Assembly (NCBI RefSeq): GCF_035083965.1
Contig: NC_089722.1
Location: forward strand, 43,710,697 to 43,774,696
Direction: 5' to 3'
From: Branchiostoma lanceolatum
Taxonomy: Eukaryota; Chordata; Leptocardii; Amphioxiformes; Branchiostomatidae
DNA length: 64,000 nucleotides
The first letter of the stretch is position 1. Each line of letters begins with the position of its first letter. The translations under genes were made by a program, and so were the position numbers. The notes under the pieces were generated by a model. That model worked only from the letters and a program-made list of their open reading frames with translations, ran no database searches and was not told the origin of the DNA. Of this stretch, positions 12,392 to 23,505 are shown piece after piece.

Positions 12392-12399
12392 TGACGTCA
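12392..12399. promoter_or_regulatory. CRE palindrome upstream of minus-strand zinc-finger gene
   Basis: Perfect TGACGTCA, about 55 bp upstream of the predicted first ATG (12337) of the minus-strand gene. Known as the CREB/ATF-type site. The plus-strand array promoters lack it. Confidence 0.55.
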
Positions 12400-12626
12400 C
12401 TTACAAAGGTCAGGGGTCACGATGCTTGGAACCCCTAATAACTTGTTGTTCTTGTTCTTGTATAACGACGCTGTATTTACGTAAATAACAGTCCTATATT
12501 TAGCTATCAAAAGGGAACAAAGCAAGAAAGAAAATGACACAAACAAAAATGATACAAAAAGGCCAGCGGATTGGGGCAAGCGTTCTACAATGCAGGCAGA
12601 ACTTCCCGCACACTAACAAATTCATT

Positions 12627-12740
12627 GGGTAACCAGGCACTTAATATGACCTTTCACCCCACGCGAAGTTCACCTTCCACCCGCTGTTTCGCCAGAAGAC
12701 GTTTGCAGGATTGTGAGGCTACAATTAACGCTAGAAGCAG
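12627..12740 (+). promoter_or_regulatory. Array promoter and exon 1 (gene at 13255)
   Basis: DR1-like sites at 12647-12660 and 12669-12682, starts 22 bp apart; donor AGCAG|GTAAG after 12740; acceptor at 13252. Confidence 0.75.
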
Positions 12741-13254
12741 GTAAGAACTTGAGTTCTGCTGAATATCTACCATACCGTGAATCAGAGGAGCTATAGGTCG
12801 TTTCTATTATTTATATACGGGCGACATTAGGACGGAATGTAAGATATTTCGGGGTGAGAAAATTAGCGATGGGGGAGGGGGGCGAAATATCACGTCACTC
12901 CTTTCTGGACAAAAGGGTCGTTTTTATCATTAAAACTCCAAGAGGGTTGCTGCAATGTCACAAAAACGACACAAACTACAATAAAAACCATGTAAAAATG
13001 AAAAGGAAATTTGCGTGCATGCGTGGTCAACTTCGGAAAAACGGTTTGTATACCAGATTTATAAAACTGAAGCGGGGGGTGGGCAGTAAGACAGGAGAAC
13101 CGTTTTTAACGTCATTACGATGGGAGTGGAGGCTGGACAGTTGTTGCAGTAACTTTGCATTTCTGATATAAGCAGAAAAATGCACTCTTGACTTGTCATG
13201 AATTCGATTGATGTGTTTCATCTTTTCAAATTGTTTTCTATTATTATCTTAGAC

Positions 13255-14640
13255 ATGGCAGAGACAGGTAATGGGTCTCCCACTGCTGTTCCCCAGAGCT
13301 CCTGTGATGGGTCTCCTACTGGGGTTTCATCGGGCAGAGATACAAGCAATGTTGAATACCAGCCGACAGGAACCAAAACCAGTTTGGACAACCAGCCAGA
13401 AACACATACTAATGAGAAACCCTACATGTGCGGGGAGTGTGGGTACAGGACTATCAGCAAGTCCAAGTTGTCCATACATATGAGAACCCATACAGGTGAA
13501 AGACCCTACAAGTGTGACCAGTGTGATTATTCTGCTGCTCAGAAAGGTGATTTAAACCGACATCTAGCAAAACACTCCAGTGAGAAACCCTATATGTGTG
13601 GGGAGTGTGGGTACAGAACTATCAGCAAGAACTTGTCCAGACATATGAGAACCCATACAGGTGAAAAACCCCACAAGTGTGACCAGTGTGATTATTCTAC
13701 TGCTCAGAAAGGTGATTTAAACCGACATCTAGCAAAACACTCTGGTGAAAAACCCTACATGTGTGGGGAGTGTGGGTTCAGGACAGCTCACAAGCATGTT
13801 CTATCAAGACATATGAGAACTCATACAGGTGAAAAACCGTACAAGTGTGACCAGTGTGACTATTCTGCTGCTCAGAAAGGTGATTTAAACCGACATCTAG
13901 CAAAACCCTACATGTGTGGGGAATGCGGATACAGAGCCACTCGAAAGTCTCACTTATCCGAACATATGAGAACCCATACTGGTGAAAAACCCTACAAGTG
14001 TGACCAGTGTGATTACTCCGCCGCGCAGAAATGCAATTTGGACAGCCATCTAGCCAAACACACTGGAGAAAAACCCTTCATGTGTGGGGAGTGCGGGTAC
14101 AGGACAGTTAACAAGAGTCACATGTCCAGACACATGAGAACCCATACTGGTGAAAAACCGTACAAGTGTGACCAGTGTGACTATTCTGCCGCAGAGAAAT
14201 CCACATTAGACAACCATCTAGCCAAACATACTGGAGAGAAACCCTACATATGTGGGGAATGTAAGTACAGAACAACTAAAAAGTCTCACTTATCCCAACA
14301 TATGAGAACCCACACAGGAGAAAAGCCCTACAAGTGTGACCAGTGTGACTATTCTGCTGCAAAGAAATCCACCTTAAACAGCCATCTAGACAAACACACC
14401 GGAGAAAACCCCTTCATGTGTGGGGAGTGTGGGTACAGAGCAACTCAGAGGTCTCACTTATCCGAACATATGAGAACCCATACTGGCGTAAAACCCTACA
14501 AGTGTGACCAGTGTGATTATTCTGCTTCTCAGAAATCCAATTTGGACCGACATCTAGCCAAGCACACTGGTGGGAACCCAACATGTGTGAGGAGTGTGGG
14601 TACAGAACAGCTCACAAGCTTCTCTTATCCCGACACATAA
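13255..14640 (+). CDS. C2H2 zinc-finger protein, array copy 3, 3' end frameshifted
   Basis: 461-aa open frame from the ATG after TATCTTAG|AC. N-terminal module MAETGNGSPTAVPQSS, then fourteen fingers in the alternating two-type pattern. Two fingers are defective: finger 3 has lost one residue of its recognition helix (ISKNLSR), and finger 6 ends HLAKP, losing its second His and linker. At about 14570 the linker TGEKP is TGGNP and one base is missing relative to sister genes, so the frame runs to a stop at 14640. Finger codons continue in another frame downstream into the 84-bp array. Either a truncated protein or an early pseudogene; the upstream frame is otherwise intact. Confidence 0.75.
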   Translation: MAETGNGSPTAVPQSSCDGSPTGVSSGRDTSNVEYQPTGTKTSLDNQPETHTNEKPYMCGECGYRTISKSKLSIHMRTHTGERPYKCDQCDYSAAQKGDLNRHLAKHSSEKPYMCGECGYRTISKNLSRHMRTHTGEKPHKCDQCDYSTAQKGDLNRHLAKHSGEKPYMCGECGFRTAHKHVLSRHMRTHTGEKPYKCDQCDYSAAQKGDLNRHLAKPYMCGECGYRATRKSHLSEHMRTHTGEKPYKCDQCDYSAAQKCNLDSHLAKHTGEKPFMCGECGYRTVNKSHMSRHMRTHTGEKPYKCDQCDYSAAEKSTLDNHLAKHTGEKPYICGECKYRTTKKSHLSQHMRTHTGEKPYKCDQCDYSAAKKSTLNSHLDKHTGENPFMCGECGYRATQRSHLSEHMRTHTGVKPYKCDQCDYSASQKSNLDRHLAKHTGGNPTCVRSVGTEQLTSFSYPDT

Positions 14641-14818
14641 GAACCCATACAAGTGTGACGAGTGCGGGCACAGGACAGCTGACAAAGGTAACCTATCCCG
14701 ACACATGAGGAGTCACACTGGTGAAAAACCCTTCAACTGTGACGAGTGTTATTATTCTGCTTCACATAAATCTACCACTTTGTACCAACATGTAGCCAAA
14801 CACACTGGTGAGAAACCC
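14641..14818 (+). pseudogene. Out-of-frame finger codons linking copy 3 to the 84-bp array
   Basis: Still recognisable as YKCDECGHRTADKGNLSRH and FNCDECYYSASHKSTTL fingers but in a different frame from 13255-14640. A linker segment has been lost at about 14650 (HTSV in place of HTGEKPY). Confidence 0.65.
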
Positions 14819-16171
14819 TACATGTGTGGGGAGCGTGACTATTCTACAGCATTCAGATCCACTTTGAACCGACATCTAGCCAAACACACTGGTGAGAAAC
14901 CCTACAAGCGTGACAAGTGTGACTATTCTACAGCATTCAGATCCACTTTGAACCAACATTTAGCCAAACACACTGGTGAGAAACCCTACAAGCGTGATAA
15001 GTGTGACTATTCTACAGCATTCAGATCCACTTTGAACCAACATTTAGCCAAACACACCGGTGAGAAACCCTACAAGCGTGACAAGTGTGACTATTCTACA
15101 GCATTCAGATCCACTTTGAACCAACATTTAGCCAAACACACTGGTGAGAAACCCTACAAGCGTGACAAGTGTGACTATTCTACAGCATTCAGATCCACTT
15201 TGAACCGACATCTAGCCAAACACACTGGTGAGAAGCCCTACAAGCGTGACAAGTGTGACTATTCTACAGCATTCAGATCCACTTTGAACCGACATCTAGC
15301 CAAACACACTGGTGAGAAACCCTACAAGCGTGACAAGTGTGACTATTCTACAGCATTCAGATCCACTTTGAACCGACATCTAGCCAAAGACACTGGTGAG
15401 AAACCCTACAAGCGTGACAAGTGTGACTATTCTACAGCATTCAGATCCACTTTGAACCGACATCTAGCCAAACACACTGGTGAGAAACCCTACAAGCGTG
15501 ACAAGTGAGACTATTCTACAGCATTCAGATCCACTTTGAACCGACATCTAGCCAAACACACTGGTGAGAAACCCTACAAGCGTGACAAGTGTGACTAGTG
15601 TGACTATTCTACAGCATTCAGATCCACTTTGAACCAACATTTAGCCAAACACACTGGTGAGAAACCCTACAAGCGTGATAAGTGTGACTATTCTACAGCA
15701 TTCAGATCCACTTTGAACCAACATTTAGCCAAACACACCGGTGAGAAACCCTACAAGCGTGACAAGTGTGACTATTCTACAGCATTCAGATCCACTTTGA
15801 ACCAACATGTAGCCAAACACACCGGTGAGAAACCCTACAAGCGTGACAAGTGTGACTATTCTACAGCATTCAGATCCACTTTGAACCAACATTTAGCCAA
15901 ACACACTGGTGAGAAACCCTACAAGCGTGACAAGTGTGACTATTCTACAGCATTCAGATCCACTTTGAACCGACATCTAGCCAAAGACACTGGTGAGAAG
16001 CCCTACAAGCGTGACAAGTGTGACTATTCTACAGCATTCAGATCCACTTTGAACCGACATCTAGCCAAACACACTGGTGAGAAACCCTACAAGTGTGACA
16101 AGTGTGACTATTCTACAGCATTCAGATCCACTTTGAACCGACATTTAGCCAAACACACTGGTGAGAAGCCC
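14819..16171 (+). repeat. Satellite-like array of 16 zinc-finger units (84 bp each) lacking a zinc-ligand Cys
   Basis: Sixteen tandem units of 84 bp (28 codons), except the tenth, which is 93 bp. Each encodes YKRDKCDYSTAFRSTLNRH plus the LAKHTGEKP linker. Units 2-15 carry CGT (Arg) where the first zinc-binding Cys (TGT) should be; unit 1 has Arg at the second Cys; unit 16 has both Cys. Unit 9 contains an in-frame TGA and unit 10 a TAG. Marker variants recur in order (GATAAG in units 3 and 11, AAAGACACTGG in units 7 and 14), so a block of seven or eight units was itself duplicated. A collapsed or misassembled array is possible. Confidence 0.85.
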
Positions 16172-16297
16172 TACATGTGTGGGGAGCGTGAGAACAGGAC
16201 AGTTCACAAGGCCTACGGCATTTCCCACAATCCTCTGCAGTGTCGGAACTCTGAGAAGACTTATTCATACAAAAGAGAATATCTTCAAATATGTTAA
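16172..16297 (+). pseudogene. Terminal decayed finger and ancestral C-terminus
   Basis: Continues in frame from the array: YMCGERENRTVHKAYG, then a tail ending SYKREYLQIC before the stop at 16297. A similar tail in another frame, 'agacttattcatacagaagagaatctgtacaaatatgataa' in two segments, occurs after copy 1 (near 5215) and copy 4 (near 22085). This is probably the remnant of the ancestral C-terminus. Confidence 0.5.
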
Positions 16298-18419
16298 CAC
16301 TGTATAGTATCTGTAGTCCTGGAGAACTGCCGACAGCTTGGCACAGAACAGACCCAGATGGAAGACAAAAGTCATGGCCATATGTCTCGCAAGGGATGAA
16401 GAGGATAAGTAAGTAAGTAAGAATAGTATCTGTACATCTACTTAGCCTCTATCAAGTACTTAGTCTGTGACAAAGAATCCTGCAATAGAGAGGAGCATGG
16501 TTTGTTAGGAGTATCCTTCGTGTAAAGAGGCAGTTGGTTATAAAACTCAATACAAACTTCTTCCTGTCAAATCTAATATAGGCGACTAGTATCCTGACGT
16601 CTGGCTTTGCACTGACATCCTGACAAGATGTTCTGCTTCATTGAAACGTATGCATAAATTTAGAGGCTGTCATGTTTATTATCTGACTTATTTACTAACC
16701 TGTACAGTATAAACTATTTATTAGTACACTAATGATTATGTTATACCTAATGTTTTATATGTTATGTAAAGCGACCGATATGTTATGTGAAGTGACTGTG
16801 ATGTCTGATTTGTAAGATCTCAGTCAATTTAATTGATTAAAAAGCAAAAATAAAGTAACCAAATAAAAGTTTCCATTGCATTTTTATTTCTATTAGATAC
16901 GTTGTTGTACTAGCCGTACATGGTCACACCTAATTTCATACATATCAGCGTGTAAGATCTTGTCCTGCTACCAAGCTTTTGTCGTACATATCAGCAGACG
17001 CATGATAATAGTTCATATTTACTACTTAAGGGTTAATGACCCGCCCCGTTATGACACCATATACACCGTGGAACAGGCGGGTCATTAACGTTATTATCAC
17101 AAGCCTATCCAAACTGACCCATATAAGGGAGACAAATCCCTGTATAACACATAGATTCTTTATTTAATACTACACATGTTAAATCCATTCATTGTACATA
17201 TGATCTTCATATAATCAAATGTAAACAAGCGATAACTTGTCTTATTGTTGTGGACACGTAGACTTAATATCGGGCGGTATAATTGTAGATTTCGGTTCAA
17301 TTGTCACAATTCCTGACGCCTGATTGTTAAATGCTTAGTTGGCTGTGGTAAGAACAATCGTGCATGTTCACGTCCCATTTGCTTGTAGTTTTCCCGGATA
17401 ATATTTGCTCAAGCCGGAAAAAATCCCACAGAAGCGAACACGTATCGGACTGAGATCCTTGTAGGTAGAAACTTGTAAGAGTTTTGGCGATTTTGACCGT
17501 AATTTTTTCGATGCCAGCACATCGGTTTGGGGAGCTTACGTGACTTGGACCATGGGGAGGGGGCGTGTTTAGTGCGTGTCACGTTTGTTTTGAACACGAA
17601 AAACTGTGGGACTCAGCTCCTCCATGACGATCGAATTCGAACGGGTTCCAATGGCGGGACAAGATGAAATTTGTCGTTTCACTTACTCACGTGAAAAATA
17701 TTGTTTTAGTCATTCCATTTAAATTTCACTTGAATTGAAAATCGTTCTTTTTTATGTATTTTAAGACGGTTTTGTGAATTTTAAGACGATAATGATTTTT
17801 TAAAACAATGTTAAGAAAAAGATTCATAAAAAAACAACCCCTCTATAATATGGAACGGTTGTGTTATGACGTCATAGGTGGTGTGTTATGGCCCCATAAC
17901 ACATGGGCAACGGAGGCTTCTGATTAGTCGACGCCATCTAGCTATGTGATAATACGCGATAAAGTTCTATTGCACGTTCATGCCCGTGGGCTAATTGCCG
18001 GATACATGTAGAAATATAGGGAAAACGTACATGTGACAGTGAACTATGACTGATACTGTTTTAACTATAGCCTACTTATTACGAGTGTTTTCTACATCTG
18101 GACAAGCTGGGGTTGACTTCTTTTTTTTGGAGGCAGCTGAAGACGAAAAGTTTACAAAAGTGCACAGAGACCAGAAGGATTCACATACCTGCGCACACAT
18201 AATATACATGTGCACCAGATATACATACAAAATATGGAAGGCAAAAACACTGAGCGTCTTTTGTGTACAAAATATGCTACCCGCCTCCGTTGGTGATTTT
18301 TTCCCATCTGAATTACATTTAGCGTCACATATTCCGTGTGTGACATTCCTCTCTTGGCAAAAAAGGAAGATGGAAACAAAAGGAAAGCAGCGGATGGGTG
18401 CAACCATTCTACACTGAGT
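16298..18419. other. Intergenic: 3' module, hairpin, unassigned repeats
   Basis: A 3' module has AATAAA at 16849-16854. A 14-bp inverted repeat (GTTAATGACCCGCC) lies at 17032-17045 and 17076-17089. TTATGACGTCATA lies near 17869. From 18180 the sequence resembles the flank at 560-700. No gene seen; the 17.0-18.0 kb part may be an old transposon I could not bound. Confidence 0.4.
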
Positions 18420-18534
18420 GGGTAATCAGGCACAAAATATGACCTTTCACCCCACACTAAGCTCACCTTTCATGCGCTGCTCGGGACAGAAGACGCTAAT
18501 CGATTGTGAAGGGAAAAATCAGCACTGGAAGCAG
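18420..18534 (+). promoter_or_regulatory. Array promoter and exon 1 (gene at 19991)
   Basis: DR1-like sites at 18440-18453 and, diverged (CTCACCTTTCATGC), at 18462-18475; starts 22 bp apart. Donor GCAG|GTAAGT after 18534; acceptor at 19988. The least well conserved second site of the series. Confidence 0.7.
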
Positions 18535-18854
18535 GTAAGTTTCACTAAAGATCTGCCATATCGTGAAGCAAGCAGCTATGGGTCATATGTATGGTATATG
18601 AGCCACATTAGGACGGAATGTAAGACTTTTTCGGGATGAGAAGAATTGCCGAGGGGGAGGGGGCGACACCGCGAGACAAAAGGGTATGTTTTTGTTAGGG
18701 TGTTATTGTATCAAAGGTGAATGTCTAGATTTGCATAATAACGCCTTTACCTTTGACACTGGACATGCGTAGTAGCAACCGTGAACTACCTTATTAGCGT
18801 ATTATGTCACAACAATGATACAGAATTACAACAGAAACCATGACAAGGCGTTAA

Positions 18855-19780
18855 CCCTATCCAGACTGGGGGGGGGGGGGCTAAAAGTGCCCGCGCCAAC
18901 TTTGACATCGTATTTCTGCCGAACGATGTATGCTAGGACAACCAAACTTGGTGACTTTTCCTAAAATTTTGTTGGCAACAATTTTATGATAATGGTTTAA
19001 GTTTATCATTTTTTCATGTTGCCATGGCAACGGGTTTCTGACTGGCATTTTATCCAAAAATTATTAATTTTTTGAAAACAATGATATTTCTCGGGTTTTC
19101 TTGCACAACTACACTAGTTTTCCTAGATGTATAACATAACATGTAATTAGATGTAACTTTCCTGATTTAATATTCATAATTTATGCTAATTTGATGACGT
19201 AATCAGCCAAAATCCAAGATGGCGGACTATATCACTATTTCAGGTATCAGCAGGCTTTTTCGCCCTTAAAATCGTCAATACCTGACATTTTCTTTATCAG
19301 AAACATTTAGATTAACGTTTTTAGTCTATTTTTAGTGTCTTTTGGGGTCATAAGTGGAAAAAAAGGATTTTTGAAAATTTCAAAATGGCCAATCCAAGAT
19401 GGCGGATCCCAAGGGATCGCTAACAACACGTGACGTCATTTAATGACGTCATTTTGACGTCAACGTACTTACCATTGACTTTGTATGCCTTTGCATACCT
19501 TAAAATTAATAATACAAACCGTTTTTTAAAATTTCTTTAGATATTATGGGAATTCCCTATTTATCCAATAAAATCACATCGATGACGTCATAATTACGTC
19601 ATATTACGTCATAACGTCACCAAAATTACAGGAATTATAAAACTTCACGTGAATATCACTCCCTGCAAATTTGGTGATGATACATCATACCGTTCGGAAA
19701 TTATGAGGGGGGGCCGAATCAGCCCCCCCCCCCCCCCCCCCCAGTCCCAGATATACCAAAAAAGCCCAGTCTGGATAGGG
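18855..19780. mobile_element. Non-autonomous TTAA transposon (piggyBac-like MITE)
   Basis: 926 bp with 16-bp perfect terminal inverted repeats CCCTATCCAGACTGGG, flanked on both sides by TTAA (18851-18854 and 19781-19784). A TTAA duplication plus a CCC-start terminus fits piggyBac; Kolobok also uses TTAA. No transposase frame. The interior is rich in TGACGTCA/TTACGTCA sites (19430-19620) and has two copies of CCAAGATGGCGGA (near 19209 and 19392), a YY1-type motif. G and C runs lie just inside the ends. It sits in the intron of the copy-4 gene. Confidence 0.85.
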
Positions 19781-19990
19781 TTAATTTCCAGTTTATGCAA
19801 GCGTAGTCAACTTTGAAAAAACATGCATATTCATGACAAAAATGAAGGGAGGGGGCAGTAAGGAAGTTTGTTGTAGCGACCTACCAGTTTCAGGATTAGT
19901 ACAAACAATCCACTCTTGACGCATCGTATTTGCGATTGATGTATTTCGTTTTTTTTTTTTTTCAAATTGTTGTTCATTATTATTTTAGAC

Positions 19991-21274
19991 ATGGCAGAGG
20001 CAGGTAATGGGTCTCCTACTGCTGTTCCCAAGAACTTCTGCGATGGGTCTCCTACTAGGGTTTCATCGGGCAGAGATGCAAGCAATGTTGAATACAAGCT
20101 GAAAGGAACCAAAACCAGGTTGGACAATCGGCCAGAAGCACAGACTGATGAGAGACGCTTCATGTGTGGCGAGTGTGGGTACAGGACTATCAGCAAGTCC
20201 AAGTTGTCCAGACATATGAGATCTCACACAGTTGAAAAACCCTACAAGTGTGACCTGTGCGACTATTCTGCTGCACGGAAATCTACCTTAGACAGCCATC
20301 TAGCTAGACACACCGGTGAGGAAACCTACATGTGTGGAAAGTGTGGTTACAGGGCAACTAAAATTTCTGACTTATCGAAACATATGAGAACTCATACAGG
20401 TGAAAAGCCCAACAAGTGTGACCAGTGTGATTATTCTGCTGCACAGAAATCGGCTTTGAACAGCCATCTAGCCAAACACACCGGTGAGAAACCCTACATG
20501 TGTGGAGAGTGTGACTACAGGTGCCTTCGCAAGGCTCAGTTGTCCAGACATATGAGAACCCATACAGGTGAAAAACCGTACATGTGTTGGGAGTGTGGGC
20601 ACAGAACAACTGAACAGTGCCACTTGTCTGAACATACATGTATGAGAACTCACACAGGTGAAAAAACTTACAAGTGTGACCCGTGCGACTATTCTGCTGC
20701 ACTAAAATCCACCTTGGACCGACATCTGGCAAAACACACAGGGGAAAAACCCTACATGTGTGGGGAATGCGAGTACAAGACAGCTAATAAGTCTCACCTA
20801 TCGAGACATATCAAAACCCATACAGGTGAAAAACCCTACAAGTGTGACCAGTGTGATTATTCTGCTGCAGAGAAATCCAAATTGGACCGACATCTAGCCA
20901 AACACACCGGTGAGACACCCTACATGTGTGGGGAATGTGGGTACAAAACAGCTCACAAGTTTCACTTATCCCGACATATGAGAACCCATACTGCTGAAAG
21001 ACCCTACAAGTGTGACCAGTGTGACTTTTCTACTGCAGGGAAATCCAAATTGGACCATCATCTAGCCGTACATGCTGGTGAGAAACCCTACATGTGTGGC
21101 GAGTGCGGGCACAGGGCAGCTCAAAAGCGTGACTTGTCCAGACATATGAGAACCCATACCGGCGAAAGGCCGTACAAATGTGACCAGTGTGACTACTCTG
21201 CTGCACAGAAATACACCTTGAAGAAACATCTTGCCCGACACACTGGAAAAGAACCCTACATGTGTAGTAAGTGA
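19991..21274 (+). CDS. C2H2 zinc-finger protein, 13 fingers, array copy 4
   Basis: 427 aa. ATG after the acceptor TTATTTTAG|AC. N-terminal module MAEAGNGSPTAVPKNF, then thirteen fingers from about residue 62, alternating in type. Finger 6 has two extra residues between its His ligands (SEHTCMRTH). Fingers 4-5 ([20 protein letters not shown]) closely match copies at 40963 and 52678, suggesting gene conversion or shared descent. The protein ends PYMCSK at a TGA where the pattern predicts TGC/TGT; two more finger-like stretches follow in the same frame to about 21345, so the C-terminus was lost by a point change. Function unknown beyond predicted DNA binding. Confidence 0.88.
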   Translation: MAEAGNGSPTAVPKNFCDGSPTRVSSGRDASNVEYKLKGTKTRLDNRPEAQTDERRFMCGECGYRTISKSKLSRHMRSHTVEKPYKCDLCDYSAARKSTLDSHLARHTGEETYMCGKCGYRATKISDLSKHMRTHTGEKPNKCDQCDYSAAQKSALNSHLAKHTGEKPYMCGECDYRCLRKAQLSRHMRTHTGEKPYMCWECGHRTTEQCHLSEHTCMRTHTGEKTYKCDPCDYSAALKSTLDRHLAKHTGEKPYMCGECEYKTANKSHLSRHIKTHTGEKPYKCDQCDYSAAEKSKLDRHLAKHTGETPYMCGECGYKTAHKFHLSRHMRTHTAERPYKCDQCDFSTAGKSKLDHHLAVHAGEKPYMCGECGHRAAQKRDLSRHMRTHTGERPYKCDQCDYSAAQKYTLKKHLARHTGKEPYMCSK

Positions 21275-23384
21275 GGGTACGGGACAACTCAGAAGTCTAA
21301 CTTATATAGACACATGAAAACTCATACTGGTGAAAGGCCACTAGTGTGACAAGTGTGATTATTCTGCTGCAGAAAAAGCCTATTTGGACCGACATCTAGC
21401 AAAACGCTCATGTGAGAAACCCTACATGTGTGACGAGTGCGGGTACAGTGTAACTCAAAAGTCTCACTGATTCAGACATATCAGAACCCATATTGTAGAG
21501 AAAAGAAATGAATTTGTGAAAAGTTTGAGTATTCAGCAGCTCAGTATTAACCACTGAAACTCTATATATACGGAGTCCAGGTACAGGACAACAGAAGTTA
21601 TCCAGCCATACATACATGTACGTGGAAGGAAGGAAAACGGAGGTAAGAACACTACATGTGTTCTACGTCAATGTTTAAGAACAAGTCATTGCACAATTCT
21701 TAGTGTGCATCTGTAGTCGTGAAGCATTGCGATCTAAGGTCAAACTTCAAGCTGCCTTATTTGGAAAGCCGTTTGTGGAGACGTGTTTGCGATATTCCCG
21801 CTCAGAGGGACCTGAACATAAGGCATTACATACATGTACATGTATATGGAACATAGGAAAGTTGATGTAAGAACACTACATGTGTTCTACCCCAATGTCT
21901 ATTTGATAATATGTCATTTCACAGTTCCGAATGCGCATCTGCAATCGTGATGTATTGTGGTCCAAGGTCACAGTGTAAGATTCCTCATTTGTAAACAGTC
22001 GAGACGTGTTTTTAACATTGTCGCTTGGAGGGACGTTAACCTACGCCATTTCCCACTACCCCCTGCGGTGCTGGAACTGTGAGAAGACTTATTCATACAG
22101 AAGTGAATCTGTACAAATATGATAACACTGTGCCGAATCTGTACATCAACATTACGTTGTCTCTATCCAGTACCTTATGGTATTCGTAAAGGAAAAATAC
22201 AACATACGTACACTGAGGAGCAATTTTTGTTGGAAGTACTATCAGTGTAAACAATAGGTCGTTCTTAAAACTCATTAACAACTAATTTTCGTCAAATATG
22301 ATAAAGGCTGACGCCTGACTTTGAACTAACATCCTTTAAAATGTTGTGCTTTAGTGTTACAAGGGTGATGTTTGATTTGTCATTTATTCACTAACCCATA
22401 AACTATATATTGGAACATGATTATGCTATAACTGGAGTGTTTAACGTTATGAAGAATTGTAGAGTAAGCTTGTGCGATATAAGCGACTGGCTGATATGTA
22501 AGAAGTGAAAATAAAAATGCTTGATAAAAGAACAGGTTCCATTTCATTTTTCCGTGTGACGTAATTTAATTAGTTATGAATGAATGAATGAATGGTTTAT
22601 TAGATACTGTATTAAACATGGTCAATAAAACAGTTTGTCGCAGCCACAAATGGCTGAATCGGATACTTTTTGTACAGGTGCGTTCTTAGGCCTTCTTAAC
22701 CATAAGGCGATTCAAACTCTTAACTAAAGTTATTTTTCATGACGCAGCACCCCCATGAAAACCCTGTCCTGCCGAACGTATTTTCTTGCGGTACCCTCTA
22801 GAGATATTTCACGTACCCGGTTATTACACTTGCCGTACCCGTTAGAAAGTCGAGCCGTATGTGGTAGTTCTTAACGTACCCGGTCCTTTTGTGCCGTACC
22901 CAATGGATTCTAGACATCGCAGGGCCACAGTGCGAAGTCATTCGAAGGTCGTGTCTAAACACCCAGTACGGCAGCCATACAGGATGTCTCACTAGCCTCT
23001 ACCAGGCTCCGCGGATCGCTGGGAAAATAGTAGAAATTAGTCCCCCGGCAAATGTTCTCCCTTTAGACGGCGCGGTTAGTCAGTGTGTCATTCGAGGGTC
23101 GTGTCTAAACACCCAGTACGGCAGCCTTACAGGATGTCTCCCAGCCAAGGCCCTGGCAAACACTCCTGACCACCTCTACCGAGCCGTTGCACGTGTTCTC
23201 GTACCCACCCTGAAGAAAAGATAGACACCCCACAACCATTTATAGGTACCCTTCCCCCCATGTTATTCAAGGGTATCCAGATAAAATAAAACCTTTTTGG
23301 CGAAGGTAACAAAGAAAAAGAATGCAGAAAGGGCATAGATGGGTGCAACTCTTGTACAATGTAGGCAGAACTTCCACACACTAC
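21275..23384. other. 3' flank of copy 4 and repeats
   Basis: Decayed fingers to about 21470. A second decayed 3' segment follows (21800-22120), then the 3' module with AATAAA at 22510-22515, an inverted LINE end (22574-22740) and a 'gccgtaccc'-rich repeat (22740-22930). The phrase 'gtgtctaaacacccagtacgg' lies near 22951 and again near 23103, marking a duplication of about 50 bp. No gene seen. Confidence 0.45.
22574..22740 (-). mobile_element. LINE 3'-end fragment with (ATGA)n tail
   Basis: On the plus strand it begins with (ATGA)n and continues 'ggtttattagatactgtatt'. Read on the minus strand this is a 3' end with AATAAACC and a tetranucleotide tail. A second copy lies at about 60005-60150. 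Both sit just after an array 3' module, so the insertion predates that duplication. No coding sequence remains. Confidence 0.4.
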
Positions 23385-23505
23385 AAGGATTATCGGGCAC
23401 AAAATATGACCTTTCACCCCACGATATGTTCACCTTTCACCCGCTGCTTCGCTTGGAAGACGCTTGCAGGAATTGTGTGAGGATAAAAGTCTACACTAAA
23501 AGCAG
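23385..23505 (+). promoter_or_regulatory. Array promoter and exon 1 (gene at 24481)
   Basis: DR1-like sites at 23407-23420 and 23429-23442, starts 22 bp apart; donor AGCAG|GTAAG after 23505; acceptor at 24473. Confidence 0.75.

Noticed and set aside
12092-12394. 100-aa plus-strand frame around 12.1-12.4 kb
   Set aside because: It overlaps the promoter and predicted first exon of the minus-strand zinc-finger gene, shows no domain and no splice or start context.
14819-16171. Regular 84-bp repeats might be taken for a CRISPR array or a generic satellite
   Set aside because: Units have no unique spacers and translate as zinc-finger repeats with TGEKP linkers, continuous with the upstream gene.
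17032-17960. Possible DNA transposon between the 14-bp inverted repeat at 17032 and the TTATGACGTCATA region
   Set aside because: No convincing terminal repeats with a matching target duplication were found, so no element was called.
22889-23224. 111-aa plus-strand frame in the 22.9-23.2 kb spacer
   Set aside because: It spans a local duplication of spacer repeat ('aaacacccagtacggcagcc') with no domain, and the same spacer elsewhere is not open.
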